NCBI GenBank assembly: GCA_038750655.1
Contig: JBCDGZ010000051.1
Location: 1 to 47,133 of the forward strand
Source of the DNA: JBCDGZ01 sp038750655
GTDB lineage: Bacteria; Bacteroidota; Bacteroidia; Chitinophagales; Saprospiraceae
DNA length: 47,133 bases
Direction: 5' to 3'
Shown here: positions 26,160-34,661 of the stretch, piece after piece
Layout of the letters: each line of letters begins with the position of its first letter
How positions within the stretch are numbered: the stretch's first letter is position 1
The notes under the pieces: model-generated
The model's database searches: none
Told to the model about the DNA's origin: nothing
What the model saw: the letters and a program-made list of their open reading frames with translations, nothing else
Translations under genes and position numbers: made by a program

Positions 26160-28013
26160 ATGAATCGATTGTTGCTCTGTTCTCTGTTGCTCTGCCTCGG
26201 CCAGCTGTCCGCCCAAACGCCACTGCTACACAATGCCTACCATCGTCCGGCCACTACGCTCAACGGCAACTGGCACTACATCGTTGATCCCTACGAAACG
26301 GGCTACCGCAACCACCGCCGCTGGGAGCCCTTCGATGAGTTTGAAAATCAAAAAGCCTCTGCTTCGCCCTATTGGCTGAATCGCAAAATGGCCCACCCCT
26401 CAGATCGTATTGAGTACAACTTTGAGCAATCCCCTACCCTCGCCGTTCCCGGTGACTGGAATCACCAAGACGATCAGCTGCTCTACTATGAAGGAACACT
26501 TTGGTACGAGCGCGATTTTAGTTTTTCTCCACAACCCGACAAGGTCTACCTTCTCTATTTTGGGGCCGTCAACTATCGAGCAGATGTTTATCTGAATGGT
26601 CAAAAGGTAGGCTTGCACGAAGGGCCCTACGATCCTTTTAATTTCGATATTAGTGCGTTATTGAAGGAAGGAAAAAATGAACTCATCGTTCGGGCCGATA
26701 ATCGGCGGGCGGCGGATCGGGTACCTGGCCTGACCACAGATTGGTGGAACTACGGAGGCATCACCAGGACCGTAAAAATTATTGAACTCCCCCAAAATTA
26801 TATCCAAGATTACCACCTACAGCTGGACATTCAAGCACCGGATCGAGTGCGTGGCTATGTACAACTTTCGAAGGCCGCCGCCAATCAAACCATCAAAATC
26901 AGCCTACCAGCAATTGGCTTTTCCCAAAGCTACAATAGCGACGAAAACGGACGCGCTGAGATCGACTTTTCTGCGCAGTCCTTGAAGCGCTGGTACCCAG
27001 AACGCCCGCAGCTGTACGAGGTCATCATTCAATCGGCGGAGGATAAAACCTCAGATCGAATCGGCTTTCGCACCATCGAGCAAAAGGGGAAGGATATTTT
27101 GTTAAATGGCCAATCCATTTTTCTTCGAGGCATTTCCTTGCACGAAGAAAACCCACTGCGCAAAGGAAGGGCGAATAGCATCGAAGATGCTCGGATGCTA
27201 TTCGGTTGGGCCAAGGAGTTGAACTGCAATATGCTACGGCTGGCCCACTATCCACACAACGAGCATATGCCGCGACTAGCGGGCGAGATGGGGCTGCTGC
27301 TTTGGGAAGAAGTGCCAGTTTATTGGGGGATCAATTATACCAATCCGCAGACCTATGCACAGGCGGAGAGCCAGCTCAAGAGCTTGATCCGACGGGATAA
27401 GAACCGGGCTAGTGTGATTGTCTGGTCGGTGGCGAACGAAACGCCACGCAAGGACCCTGATCGGCTAGCATTTCTGAAAAGGATGGCGGCGACGGCCCGC
27501 TCAATGGATACCAACCGCATGGTCTCCGCAGCCTTGGATAGAACCGAGGATAAGGCCAGGAAGTTAGTGGAAATTACGGACCCCTTCGCCGCCTTTACGG
27601 ATATGGTGAGCGTGAATGAGTACATCGGCTGGTACGGCAGTACGCCCGAGCGTATTCCGCAGATGAACTGGAAGGTCGACAATCACGATAAGCCCTTGTT
27701 TATCAGCGAATTTGGAGCGGGCGCTTTGTATAATTATCACGGCGAAAAAAGGGCCATCTGGACCGAAGAATACCAAGCCTGGATGTACGAAGAGACCTTG
27801 AAAATGTTGGAAAAAATTCCTTCTCTGCGGGGCATGACCCCCTGGATTTTAGTCGACTTTCGCTCGCCACGACGCAACCTGCCCAAGATTCAGGACGGCT
27901 GGAATCGCAAGGGGCTCCTTTCGAATCAGGGCTTTAAAAAGCAAGCCTTTTTTATTTTGAAAAAATATTATGAGCAGAAGGCCCAAGAGTTCGCCTATGC
28001 GATTAAAGATTAA
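26160..28013 (+). CDS. Glycoside hydrolase family 2, probable beta-glucuronidase
   Basis: 617 aa with signal peptide MNRLLLCSLLLCLGQLSAQ. The GH2 domains run in order: sugar-binding jelly roll (LAVPGDWNHQDDQLLYYEGT ... PFNFDISALLKEGKNELIV, about 85-210), immunoglobulin-like domain (about 215-305) and TIM barrel (about 306-610). The acid/base is Glu427 in WSVANETP and the nucleophile Glu517 in FISEFGAGA. An N-x-K motif (Asn582-Arg583-Lys584 in WNRKGLLSNQG), which contacts the glucuronate carboxylate in beta-glucuronidases, is present, supporting uronidase over galactosidase activity. It lies 54 bases behind the enolase-superfamily gene and 26 before the next gene. The released glucuronate would enter the UxaC-UxuA pathway. 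Confidence 0.88.
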   Translation: MNRLLLCSLLLCLGQLSAQTPLLHNAYHRPATTLNGNWHYIVDPYETGYRNHRRWEPFDEFENQKASASPYWLNRKMAHPSDRIEYNFEQSPTLAVPGDWNHQDDQLLYYEGTLWYERDFSFSPQPDKVYLLYFGAVNYRADVYLNGQKVGLHEGPYDPFNFDISALLKEGKNELIVRADNRRAADRVPGLTTDWWNYGGITRTVKIIELPQNYIQDYHLQLDIQAPDRVRGYVQLSKAAANQTIKISLPAIGFSQSYNSDENGRAEIDFSAQSLKRWYPERPQLYEVIIQSAEDKTSDRIGFRTIEQKGKDILLNGQSIFLRGISLHEENPLRKGRANSIEDARMLFGWAKELNCNMLRLAHYPHNEHMPRLAGEMGLLLWEEVPVYWGINYTNPQTYAQAESQLKSLIRRDKNRASVIVWSVANETPRKDPDRLAFLKRMAATARSMDTNRMVSAALDRTEDKARKLVEITDPFAAFTDMVSVNEYIGWYGSTPERIPQMNWKVDNHDKPLFISEFGAGALYNYHGEKRAIWTEEYQAWMYEETLKMLEKIPSLRGMTPWILVDFRSPRRNLPKIQDGWNRKGLLSNQGFKKQAFFILKKYYEQKAQEFAYAIKD

Positions 28014-28039
28014 AAATAGCTTACTAAAAAATACCAACC

Positions 28040-29266
28040 ATGTCGATCAGATTTATTCTCGTTTTATTGTTTTTTTCTACCCTCGTGGAGGCTCAGGAGG
28101 CGGGCCAGCAAGCTCGTATTCATCAGGCGATACAAGGGGCGAGCCACTACGCTGCAACGGTTTTGATTAGCGAGTCGGGCGCTTCGCGCTGCGATTATGA
28201 GATGCTGGATGGCGAGTGGTTGGTGTATGAGCCAGCTTGGCATACGGGGCAGGTGATTTGGGGATTGTTGGCTGCTTTTGAGCTTACGGGGGACAGCAGC
28301 TTGCTGCAAACGGCCATCAAGGCGGGCGACTGGTGGGCGGATTTGCGGATGGAGGAGCCGGCCCAGCTTCGAGGCTTTTTAGCGGCGCTGCACGACGGTG
28401 ATGTGGAGAATCATTTGATTAATTTTACAACGATCGCCGATGGTACGCCGGGTTTGTTTGAACTGTCGAGGGTTACGGGAAATTCGAAGTATGCGGACAT
28501 AGCCACTTCAGCAGGTCACTGGGCCATGCAACATTTATTTATCCCCGAACACGGCCTACTTTATGACATCATCGATAGCAAGACCGGAGAAATTTGGAAG
28601 GATAAAAGTCCCCACTTCCCTGAAGGTTATCCACTGACGATTCACGATGTAGCCCGACCAAACAACGAAGGTTTTTTATTCGCTGATATGTACCGACATA
28701 CCCAAGAAGAACGCTATCTAACTTTTTTCAAAACCCTCTGCCAAAGTTTGGTAGATAAACAAAGTGACAATGGTTTTTGGATGGACTATCATCCCAATAA
28801 TATTGAAAAGCAGAAAATCCATCCACGTTTTAATATCTGGAATGCAGAGAGCCTTTTGGTGGGCTACGAGTTGACGGGCGAGAAAAGCTATCTGGAAGCG
28901 GCGCTGCGAACAGCTCGTGCCGTACAGCTTTGGCAGCAAAAGGATGGGCGGATGTACTATACCAATCGCCCCGATGGCACTTTTGATAAAAGCTCTATTT
29001 GTGGTTCAGCGGCTGCTTTTGCGGGCATCATCTGGCTACACTTAAAGGCGCAGGGCTATGATGAATTTGATGAAAGTATTGAGCGGGCCTTGGCATTTGT
29101 GTTGAACAACCAATTTCCGACGGATCATCCCGATCCTAATCTACGAGGCGCTTTTTTGGAAACTTGGTCCAAGACCAAAGATGGTGAAGCCTGGCTGCGC
29201 GTCCGCGATGTGGCGACTGCTTTTGGGCTGCGTTTTTTAGTGCAGTATCTTCAACAGATGGATTGA
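28040..29266 (+). CDS. Exported six-hairpin (alpha/alpha toroid)-like protein, possible glycosidase or lyase
   Basis: 408 aa with signal peptide (IRFILVLLFFSTLVEA). The mature part is built of repeating helical hairpins: GQVIWGLLAAFELTGDSSLL, TPGLFELSRVTGNSKYADIA, NEGFLFADMYRHTQEERYLT, NAESLLVGYELTGEKSYLEA, and CGSAAAFAGIIWLHLKAQGY. This periodicity is that of (alpha/alpha)6 enzymes such as GH88, GH105 and GH127 or helical polysaccharide lyases. I cannot place it in one family. It closes the enolase/GH2 operon and converges with the GH28 gene at 29282. A role in trimming uronate-containing oligosaccharides is inferred from the neighbours. Confidence 0.65.
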   Translation: MSIRFILVLLFFSTLVEAQEAGQQARIHQAIQGASHYAATVLISESGASRCDYEMLDGEWLVYEPAWHTGQVIWGLLAAFELTGDSSLLQTAIKAGDWWADLRMEEPAQLRGFLAALHDGDVENHLINFTTIADGTPGLFELSRVTGNSKYADIATSAGHWAMQHLFIPEHGLLYDIIDSKTGEIWKDKSPHFPEGYPLTIHDVARPNNEGFLFADMYRHTQEERYLTFFKTLCQSLVDKQSDNGFWMDYHPNNIEKQKIHPRFNIWNAESLLVGYELTGEKSYLEAALRTARAVQLWQQKDGRMYYTNRPDGTFDKSSICGSAAAFAGIIWLHLKAQGYDEFDESIERALAFVLNNQFPTDHPDPNLRGAFLETWSKTKDGEAWLRVRDVATAFGLRFLVQYLQQMD

Positions 29267-29281
29267 ATACTGCACTGCTGA

Positions 29282-30604
29282 TCAATCCACCACCTTGTAC
29301 TTAGCGACTTCGTCGATACCAATGAGTTGTACATTTTCCACCTTTTCCAAATAAAAATCATAGCGTTCTAAGGGCTTACCCGATTGCTGAACATCAATCT
29401 GTACATTCCTCAAAGTCAAACCCTTGATAAAACCAAAAGTAAGATGACTGGGTACCATAGAGAAATCTGCTAAACCTGGAATAGGTTCAAACTTTTTATT
29501 GCCGCGAGGTTTTTTCTCGATCTGCCGCAGATCATGCAGGTCTTTCAATCGCACATTAATATCTGAAAGCAAAAGGTTCTCAATGGTAGCTCCCTCCTGT
29601 CCGGCGATCAAAATATTTCCTGCAGTTTCGATGAATAAGTTATGGAATTGAATATCGCGAATTTTCCCCAAATCATATTTTGTACTGCGTTTATGGATGT
29701 CTAAAAAAATCGGATACTCCATAGAGTGACGGCTGGCCGTCTGGATAGAAATATTACTGAAGATACACCGCTCAAAGAGTCCTCCCTGCCCCATAAACAT
29801 GGTGATTCCATAGCGAGAGTTAACAATGCTGATATTGGAAAAATGAATTTTTCGGATGATATGCTTGGAGCCCGTCCCCAATTTAATAGCCGCATCATCG
29901 CTGGTCAAGATACAGTTACTCACCAGTACATTCTCTACATCGGCCCTACTGGCCTTCAAGCAAATGGCATCATCTCCCGTTTCGATCATGCAATTAGAGA
30001 TCACTACGTGTTTGCACCCTTTGAGGTCGATACCATCGGTGTTGGGGCTCCGCATGGGATTAGAAATGATAATACCATCAATCGTAATTTTTTCGGATTC
30101 CTCTAGGCTAATCGCATGGGCTGGCGAGTTGATAAAATTCAAATCTTGAATGTCGATGTCCTTACACTCCGCAAAAGAAATCCAGGGGCGGGGGCGCTCC
30201 CGGGCCCGCCAGCTCTTATAAGATAAATCGAAAAAGGCTTTCCCCTGCCCGTCGATCGTCCCTTGCCCAGTCAGGGCAATATGGCTCGACTTGAGTGACC
30301 AGATCAGATGGGGCCGCTTCGCGTCATAGTCGCCCATCTGCTTACTCCCTAAAAGTACGCCGCCCATTTCGATGTGCAATTCTACCTGGGACTTCAACTC
30401 TAGGCTCCCACTCAAGAATCTACCCGAAGGAATCACCACTCGACCTCCTCCGTGTCGGTGACAGTCATCAATAGCCTTTTGGATAATGGCCGTATTTAAG
30501 GTCTTGCCGTCGGGCTGAGCACCAGCTTCCAAAATATTGATACTCTTGGCGAACAGGGGCCAAGCACTTACGATCAGACTAAGGAACAATAGGATTTGCT
30601 TCAT
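29282..30604 (-). CDS. Glycoside hydrolase family 28 protein (polygalacturonase-like)
   Basis: 440 aa with signal peptide MKQILLFLSLIVSAWPLFA. The parallel beta-helix has GH28 landmarks: GQGTIDGQG at 113-121, the NTD motif at 188-190 (RSPNTDGIDLKG) and the paired aspartates 211-212 in ETGDDAICLKAS. The usual GHG histidine motif is not recognisable; the expected place reads KLGTGSKHIIRKI (241-253). It may therefore be a variant exo-enzyme or altered in activity. Galacturonate released here would feed UxaC, UxaB and UxaA. It lies 26 bases behind the second GH28 gene, forming an operon. Confidence 0.85.
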   Translation of the reverse strand: MKQILLFLSLIVSAWPLFAKSINILEAGAQPDGKTLNTAIIQKAIDDCHRHGGGRVVIPSGRFLSGSLELKSQVELHIEMGGVLLGSKQMGDYDAKRPHLIWSLKSSHIALTGQGTIDGQGKAFFDLSYKSWRARERPRPWISFAECKDIDIQDLNFINSPAHAISLEESEKITIDGIIISNPMRSPNTDGIDLKGCKHVVISNCMIETGDDAICLKASRADVENVLVSNCILTSDDAAIKLGTGSKHIIRKIHFSNISIVNSRYGITMFMGQGGLFERCIFSNISIQTASRHSMEYPIFLDIHKRSTKYDLGKIRDIQFHNLFIETAGNILIAGQEGATIENLLLSDINVRLKDLHDLRQIEKKPRGNKKFEPIPGLADFSMVPSHLTFGFIKGLTLRNVQIDVQQSGKPLERYDFYLEKVENVQLIGIDEVAKYKVVD

Positions 30605-30630
30605 GGTAGGATAAATCAGATTAAAGGTTA

Positions 30631-32067
30631 TTATTGGGGGAAAAACGGAGCGCCGCTGATTTGTACCGCCTCAACCACCAGCTCTTCGACAAATGCCAAT
30701 TGGCTTTCTAATGCAGCGTTCTGCACCTCGATGTCCCACAAGGCCAGGCGCGTAATCGGCTCCGCCTCCACCCCTACAACTTTGAAAGCCCCCCCCTTCA
30801 CCTGCTTGCAGCGAATGTTGTGGGCATAGAAATCGTTGAAACGAGTCGGGAAGTTATTACCACGGTAACCATGATAGTCCATACGGAAGATAAACAGGGC
30901 TTTTTCGATGGTATCGACTTGGATATTTTTCATAAAAATCTGCTGTACCTGCCCTCCCCGATCCAAGTTGCATTTAAAATTCAGGGCGTGCTTACCAGAT
31001 AAAATCTGGCAGTCTTGCACAAAGATATTTTCTACGCCTCCCGACATCTCCGAACCAATACAAAAAGCATTGACGCCCGAGTTGAGGCGGCAATTGCGGA
31101 CGATGATATTTTTACTTTTCCCACGATGCCAAGCATCCTGATCACGTCCCGCTTTGATGGAAATGGCATCATCTTCCGTCGACACATAACAGTCTTCAAT
31201 CAATACATCCTCGCAGCTGTCTGGGTCGATACCATCATCGTTCAAATAGCCACCAAAAATCTGTAGCCCTCGGATAGTGATGTTTTTACTGAACACGGGA
31301 TGGACGGTCCAAAAGGGGCTGTTTCGCAGAGTGACTTCTTCGATTAAGATGTTCCGACACTCGTATAGTTCAATTAAGGTTGGTCGTAGAAAGTGGGGCT
31401 TACCATCACCGAAGCCATCATCTTGTCCATCTCCATCCCTATCCAAAAAGCCATTGCCAAACACCCGCTGTTGCTCGGGCAGGGTATCATTCCCCATCTG
31501 GCGCAGGCGCTGCTTGTCTGGCTTTTGCTGCTTCCGCCAGGCGCGCGACCAGTCCGCTCCTCGCCCGTCGATCGCCCCCTTGCCGGTGATGGCGATATTC
31601 TGCTGCTGGAACGCATAGATCAGCGGCGAGTAGTTCCAGCATACTGTTCCTTCCCAGCGCACTTTGACCAACGGCAGGTAATCCTCGGCCACATCGCTGA
31701 AGGCCAGCGTTGCCCCTGCGGCCAGGTGCAGCTCGACGCCACTCTGTAGATGCAGGGGGCCTTTGGAGAACCAATATCCGGGGGGCAGGAGTACGCGGCC
31801 ACCGCCCGCCCGATGACAGACGTCTATGGCTCGGGCGATGGCGGGGCGGCTGTCGAAGGTGCTATCGGGCTTCGCCCCGAAGATGGTGATGTCAAAGACA
31901 GGGCTGGCCAGCTTGGGGGGATTGATCCTAGCAAGCATCTGGGGCACTTGGTTTTGCCAGGCTGCCGTGCTGTGTGCTTTTGCCTCTTTGATACTAAAGG
32001 CAGGTGGCCCCGCAGGCGAGCAGGCAGCCAAAAGTAGCACAAACAGAGCAAAGAAGACAATACGCAT
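30631..32067 (-). CDS. Glycoside hydrolase family 28 lipoprotein (polygalacturonase-like)
   Basis: 478 aa with lipobox LLAAC (Cys16), so it is membrane-anchored. GH28 landmarks are GKGAIDGRG at 162-170, NDDGIDPDSC (NTD variant) at 276-285, TEDDAISIKAGRD with the Asp pair 299-300, and the bacterial GSEMSGGVENI at 338-348. An acidic insert DRDGDGQDDGFGDG at 209-222 looks like a thrombospondin-3/EF-hand-type calcium loop. The expected activity is hydrolysis of galacturonan or rhamnogalacturonan ends; the true substrate is open. It is the first gene of the GH28 pair. Confidence 0.87.
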   Translation of the reverse strand: MRIVFFALFVLLLAACSPAGPPAFSIKEAKAHSTAAWQNQVPQMLARINPPKLASPVFDITIFGAKPDSTFDSRPAIARAIDVCHRAGGGRVLLPPGYWFSKGPLHLQSGVELHLAAGATLAFSDVAEDYLPLVKVRWEGTVCWNYSPLIYAFQQQNIAITGKGAIDGRGADWSRAWRKQQKPDKQRLRQMGNDTLPEQQRVFGNGFLDRDGDGQDDGFGDGKPHFLRPTLIELYECRNILIEEVTLRNSPFWTVHPVFSKNITIRGLQIFGGYLNDDGIDPDSCEDVLIEDCYVSTEDDAISIKAGRDQDAWHRGKSKNIIVRNCRLNSGVNAFCIGSEMSGGVENIFVQDCQILSGKHALNFKCNLDRGGQVQQIFMKNIQVDTIEKALFIFRMDYHGYRGNNFPTRFNDFYAHNIRCKQVKGGAFKVVGVEAEPITRLALWDIEVQNAALESQLAFVEELVVEAVQISGAPFFPQ

Positions 32068-32164
32068 GAAGGAGCTTTGGATATAAGACGTAGATTGTAG
32101 CCCTTACCCTGTATGCTGGATTTAAAAAGTTAGCAGGAATTTAACCGAGCCTCCTTTGATCGAG

Positions 32165-32180
32165 AAAGGCGCTCCGCCCT
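32165..32180 (-). terminator. Possible weak terminator after the clan CD peptidase gene
   Basis: On the minus strand AGGGCGGAGCGCCTTTC can fold into a short stem (GGCG/CGCC plus an A-T and a G-T pair, loop GAG) followed by TTTCTC. It overlaps the stop codon of the peptidase gene and precedes the GH28 pair by about 100 bases. The stem is short, so this is tentative. Confidence 0.3.
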
Positions 32181-32970
32181 ATAGGTACATATTGGCTCCG
32201 GCCCCGCTCGGCTGGTCCAAATACACGGGATTATCCCCCGTCCGATCGGTCTTTTTGGCCCAGTTGAAGCAATCCGTCATCGACTGCGATGATGGTGGAT
32301 CGACTAGGGCGCTGCCGTCGGGGTTGGCCCCATTGACCGCAGAAATCCAGTCCTTGGCAAAGGCATCCCACTCCCATTGGCCGGAAGAAGCCCGGTTGTA
32401 AGTGGCCGCCGCCGCAAAGCTAACCTGAGTAGCATTGGCATGATTACAGACCACATTTTTGAAGCCTCCAGAATAGCATTGCTCCATCAGGACGATAAAA
32501 TCTTGGCAGGAATTCATGCCCTGTAAAGCCCCTTGCATCTGCTGTTCTGTGAAGGCTGGTCCCCAGTCATTTCCGTCTCCACCGCCGTAGGTGCAAATGT
32601 AAGAAGCGACGGGCTCGTCAGGTTTTCCGCTGTTGCCGCCGTGATTATTGACGTGTAGGAAGAACGTATCCTGGCTCGATAGTTTTGAACCGATATGCTG
32701 AAAGCCCGCTAGGAAAGGATCGATCTCTCCGCTGCCGTTGACGACTAGGGTGTAAGGGGTGTTGTTACCCGGCCACAATTCCCCACTTAGCGAGGTAATG
32801 ACGTTCTGATTATTGCTATTTCGATAGCTTAGGGTTCCGTTTAAATTAAATACCAGAATGTTAGCCGCCGGGTATTGGTATTTATTGATCAATACTCTGT
32901 AGATAAATTCTACATCATCAACATGCCGCTTATTGGACATACCGGAAAATAATAGTGCGTATTTTGCCAT
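32179..32970 (-). CDS. Clan CD cysteine peptidase (legumain/caspase-like)
   Basis: 263 aa, no signal peptide. Two beta-strands each end in a catalytic motif, as in C13/C14 peptidases: TFFLHVNNHGG with His110-Gly111, and FIVLMEQCYSGGF with Cys165. The N-terminal strand (KYALLFSGMSNKRHVDDVEF) and a helix carrying paired aspartates also fit the fold. The compact size equals a bare catalytic domain, with no pro-domain or targeting domain visible. Its role is unknown. The neighbours (GH28 genes downstream, LysR upstream) give no firm link. Legumain-like is favoured over metacaspase because of the EQC/HG spacing, but this is a judgement from motifs. Confidence 0.75.
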   Translation of the reverse strand: MAKYALLFSGMSNKRHVDDVEFIYRVLINKYQYPAANILVFNLNGTLSYRNSNNQNVITSLSGELWPGNNTPYTLVVNGSGEIDPFLAGFQHIGSKLSSQDTFFLHVNNHGGNSGKPDEPVASYICTYGGGDGNDWGPAFTEQQMQGALQGMNSCQDFIVLMEQCYSGGFKNVVCNHANATQVSFAAAATYNRASSGQWEWDAFAKDWISAVNGANPDGSALVDPPSSQSMTDCFNWAKKTDRTGDNPVYLDQPSGAGANMYL

Positions 32971-33034
32971 AGTTAGTGGGGTTAATCAAAAAATAGAAAG
33001 GTAGTGATGTTTGGGGAATTGCGGGCAGTGATGG

Positions 33035-33877
33035 TCAAATTTTCAACAGCTTGTTCATGGATTGGGAACGCTTTCCTTTTTTCCAAATCAAAAATATCTT
33101 TCGATCGAACTGCGCATCCGCAATGGGTATGTATGCAATGTTGGGATAGGCCATTTCAATTTGAGGGACTAGGGAAATACCGATGCCGGAGGCGACTAAA
33201 GCCTTTGCCATATCATCCCCCTTAGCTCGGAAGACGATATTGGGGTGGATATTTCTTTCTTTAAAACAAGCTTCTACCTCTTGGTACAAAGAGCAATTCG
33301 TCCGCTCAATCAAATCGTGACGATCGATGGCTCGCAGCGGTAATTTTTTCTTAGCGGCGAAGGGATGGTTACTGGGGACAGCCAAAACCAGCTTGTCCTT
33401 TCGAAGGAGTCGATAGTCGAAATCAGTGTGGTCGAAGGGGAGGTATTTTTGAAAATAACCATCAATGCTTTCACTCTTGAGCATCTGATGCAACTCGGCC
33501 TCGCTCTTTTCAATAATTTGAGTTTCTATACTGGGGTACAATTCGTGAAAGGCTTTCATCATGGGAACAATAGCGTTGAAGTCAATTTCACTTACAATCC
33601 CCAATTTCAGCGGTCGACAATCTTCTTCAGAGAAAATACTTTCCATTTCATTCCACATCCGCAGCAGCTGCTTGGCTTTGGGCAACAACTGTTTGCCCTC
33701 ATCCGTCAGCAATACTTGGCGGTTATTGCGATAAAAGAGCTTACAGTTGAGCTGCTGTTCCAGTTTTTTCACCCCGGTTGAAAAGGTAGACTGCACCACA
33801 TGGACCTTTTGGGCGGCATGGGTAAAGTTCCCCACCTCAGCTAGGGTTACGAAGTATTTGACAAACTGTAGATTCAT
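33035..33877 (-). CDS. LysR-family transcriptional regulator
   Basis: 280 aa. The N-terminal winged helix-turn-helix is clear (MNLQFVKYFVTLAEVGNFTH, AAQKVHVVQSTFSTGVKKLE). It is followed by the LysR substrate-binding fold (LKLGIVSEIDFNAIVPMMKA, LVLAVPSNHPFA, GIGISLVPQIEMAYPN). It is divergent from a peroxiredoxin-like gene and an MdaB-like quinone reductase, so it probably senses oxidative or electrophile stress in an OxyR/CynR-like way. An 11-bp inverted repeat around the peroxiredoxin promoter (33915-33957) is its likely target. The sensing mechanism is not readable. Confidence 0.92.
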   Translation of the reverse strand: MNLQFVKYFVTLAEVGNFTHAAQKVHVVQSTFSTGVKKLEQQLNCKLFYRNNRQVLLTDEGKQLLPKAKQLLRMWNEMESIFSEEDCRPLKLGIVSEIDFNAIVPMMKAFHELYPSIETQIIEKSEAELHQMLKSESIDGYFQKYLPFDHTDFDYRLLRKDKLVLAVPSNHPFAAKKKLPLRAIDRHDLIERTNCSLYQEVEACFKERNIHPNIVFRAKGDDMAKALVASGIGISLVPQIEMAYPNIAYIPIADAQFDRKIFLIWKKGKRSQSMNKLLKI

Positions 33878-33914
33878 AATCTAAAAATAAGATAACAGCT
33901 ATCGAATAAATCTA

Positions 33915-33957
33915 TTTTGACGATATAAATATAAGGCATTACTTTGTATCGTCAAAA
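33915..33957. promoter_or_regulatory. 11-bp inverted repeat between lysR and the peroxiredoxin gene: candidate LysR operator
   Basis: TTTTGACGATA at 33915-33925 and its exact reverse complement TATCGTCAAAA at 33947-33957, separated by 21 bases. A further TATCG half-site lies at 33900-33904. The arms bracket the candidate promoter of the divergent peroxiredoxin gene. The perfect symmetry is seen directly; LysR binding is inferred. Confidence 0.65.
33917..33946 (+). promoter_or_regulatory. Candidate Bacteroidota promoter of the peroxiredoxin gene
   Basis: A -33 TTG at 33917-33919 and a -7-like TTACTTTG at 33939-33946 (consensus TAnnTTTG, one mismatch) are 19 bases apart. They sit about 48 bases before the ATG at 33994. 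The -33 lies in the left arm of the inverted repeat and the right arm starts just after the -7. Confidence 0.5.
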
Positions 33958-33993
33958 CCAATCATTTACAATTAATCATCTAAAATAAAGATT

Positions 33994-34641
33994 ATGGATT
34001 TTCAAAAAAGGCTGGACAACCTCAAAAACCGGATAGAGGGCAATATGCCGCCCGCGTATCTCGAAATCATGCACAAAGCGACGCATGATTTGGAGCAGTC
34101 GGGCATTCAGGATAAGGTACTGAAGGTCGGAGAAAAAGCCCCCGCTTTTGAGCTGGCTAATCAAGACGGCGAAAGCATTTCCAGCAGCCCTCTTCTGTCC
34201 AAAGGGCCACTCGTACTCACTTTTTACCGCGGTGTCTGGTGTCCCTATTGCAATGCGGACCTAGCCAACCTGAAAAAATACGTCTCGGAAATCGAAGCAG
34301 CTGGCGCGACCTTACTGGGCATCTCCCCCGAATTGCCACAGTTCCTCAAGAAAATCACCACCACGCAGAAGCTGAATTTCAATCTCCTACACGATAACCG
34401 CAATGCCCTAGCCGCGCAATTCGGCCTGAAGTTTTTCTATCCCGATGATTTGAAAGCATTGTATCAAGACAAGTTCAACATCAACCTCGAAGTACAGCAA
34501 GGTAACGACGAATGGGCCCTTCCCATGCCCGCCCGCTTCATCATCGACCCAACTGGCACTATCCAATACGCCGAAAGCCATCCCGACTACCGAAATCGTC
34601 CCAATCCCGACGAGCTTATGGAAGTATTAAAAAACTTATAA
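33994..34641 (+). CDS. Peroxiredoxin-like (AhpC/TSA) thioredoxin-fold protein
   Basis: 215 aa. After a helical N-terminus (about 1-45) comes the AhpC/TSA fold: KAPAFELANQDGESISSSPL, then LVLTFYRGVWCPYCNADLAN with Cys83 and Cys86 in a CPYC arrangement, and ATLLGISPELPQFLKK. Classical peroxiredoxins have Txx(C) without the second near cysteine; CPYC is typical of the peroxiredoxin-like branch and may work as a thiol oxidoreductase. Its ATG is 20 bases upstream of the MdaB-like gene in the same operon. Divergent LysR control suggests a redox-stress role. Confidence 0.88.
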   Translation: MDFQKRLDNLKNRIEGNMPPAYLEIMHKATHDLEQSGIQDKVLKVGEKAPAFELANQDGESISSSPLLSKGPLVLTFYRGVWCPYCNADLANLKKYVSEIEAAGATLLGISPELPQFLKKITTTQKLNFNLLHDNRNALAAQFGLKFFYPDDLKALYQDKFNINLEVQQGNDEWALPMPARFIIDPTGTIQYAESHPDYRNRPNPDELMEVLKNL

Positions 34642-34661
34642 CAATCAGCAAACCTTTCACC

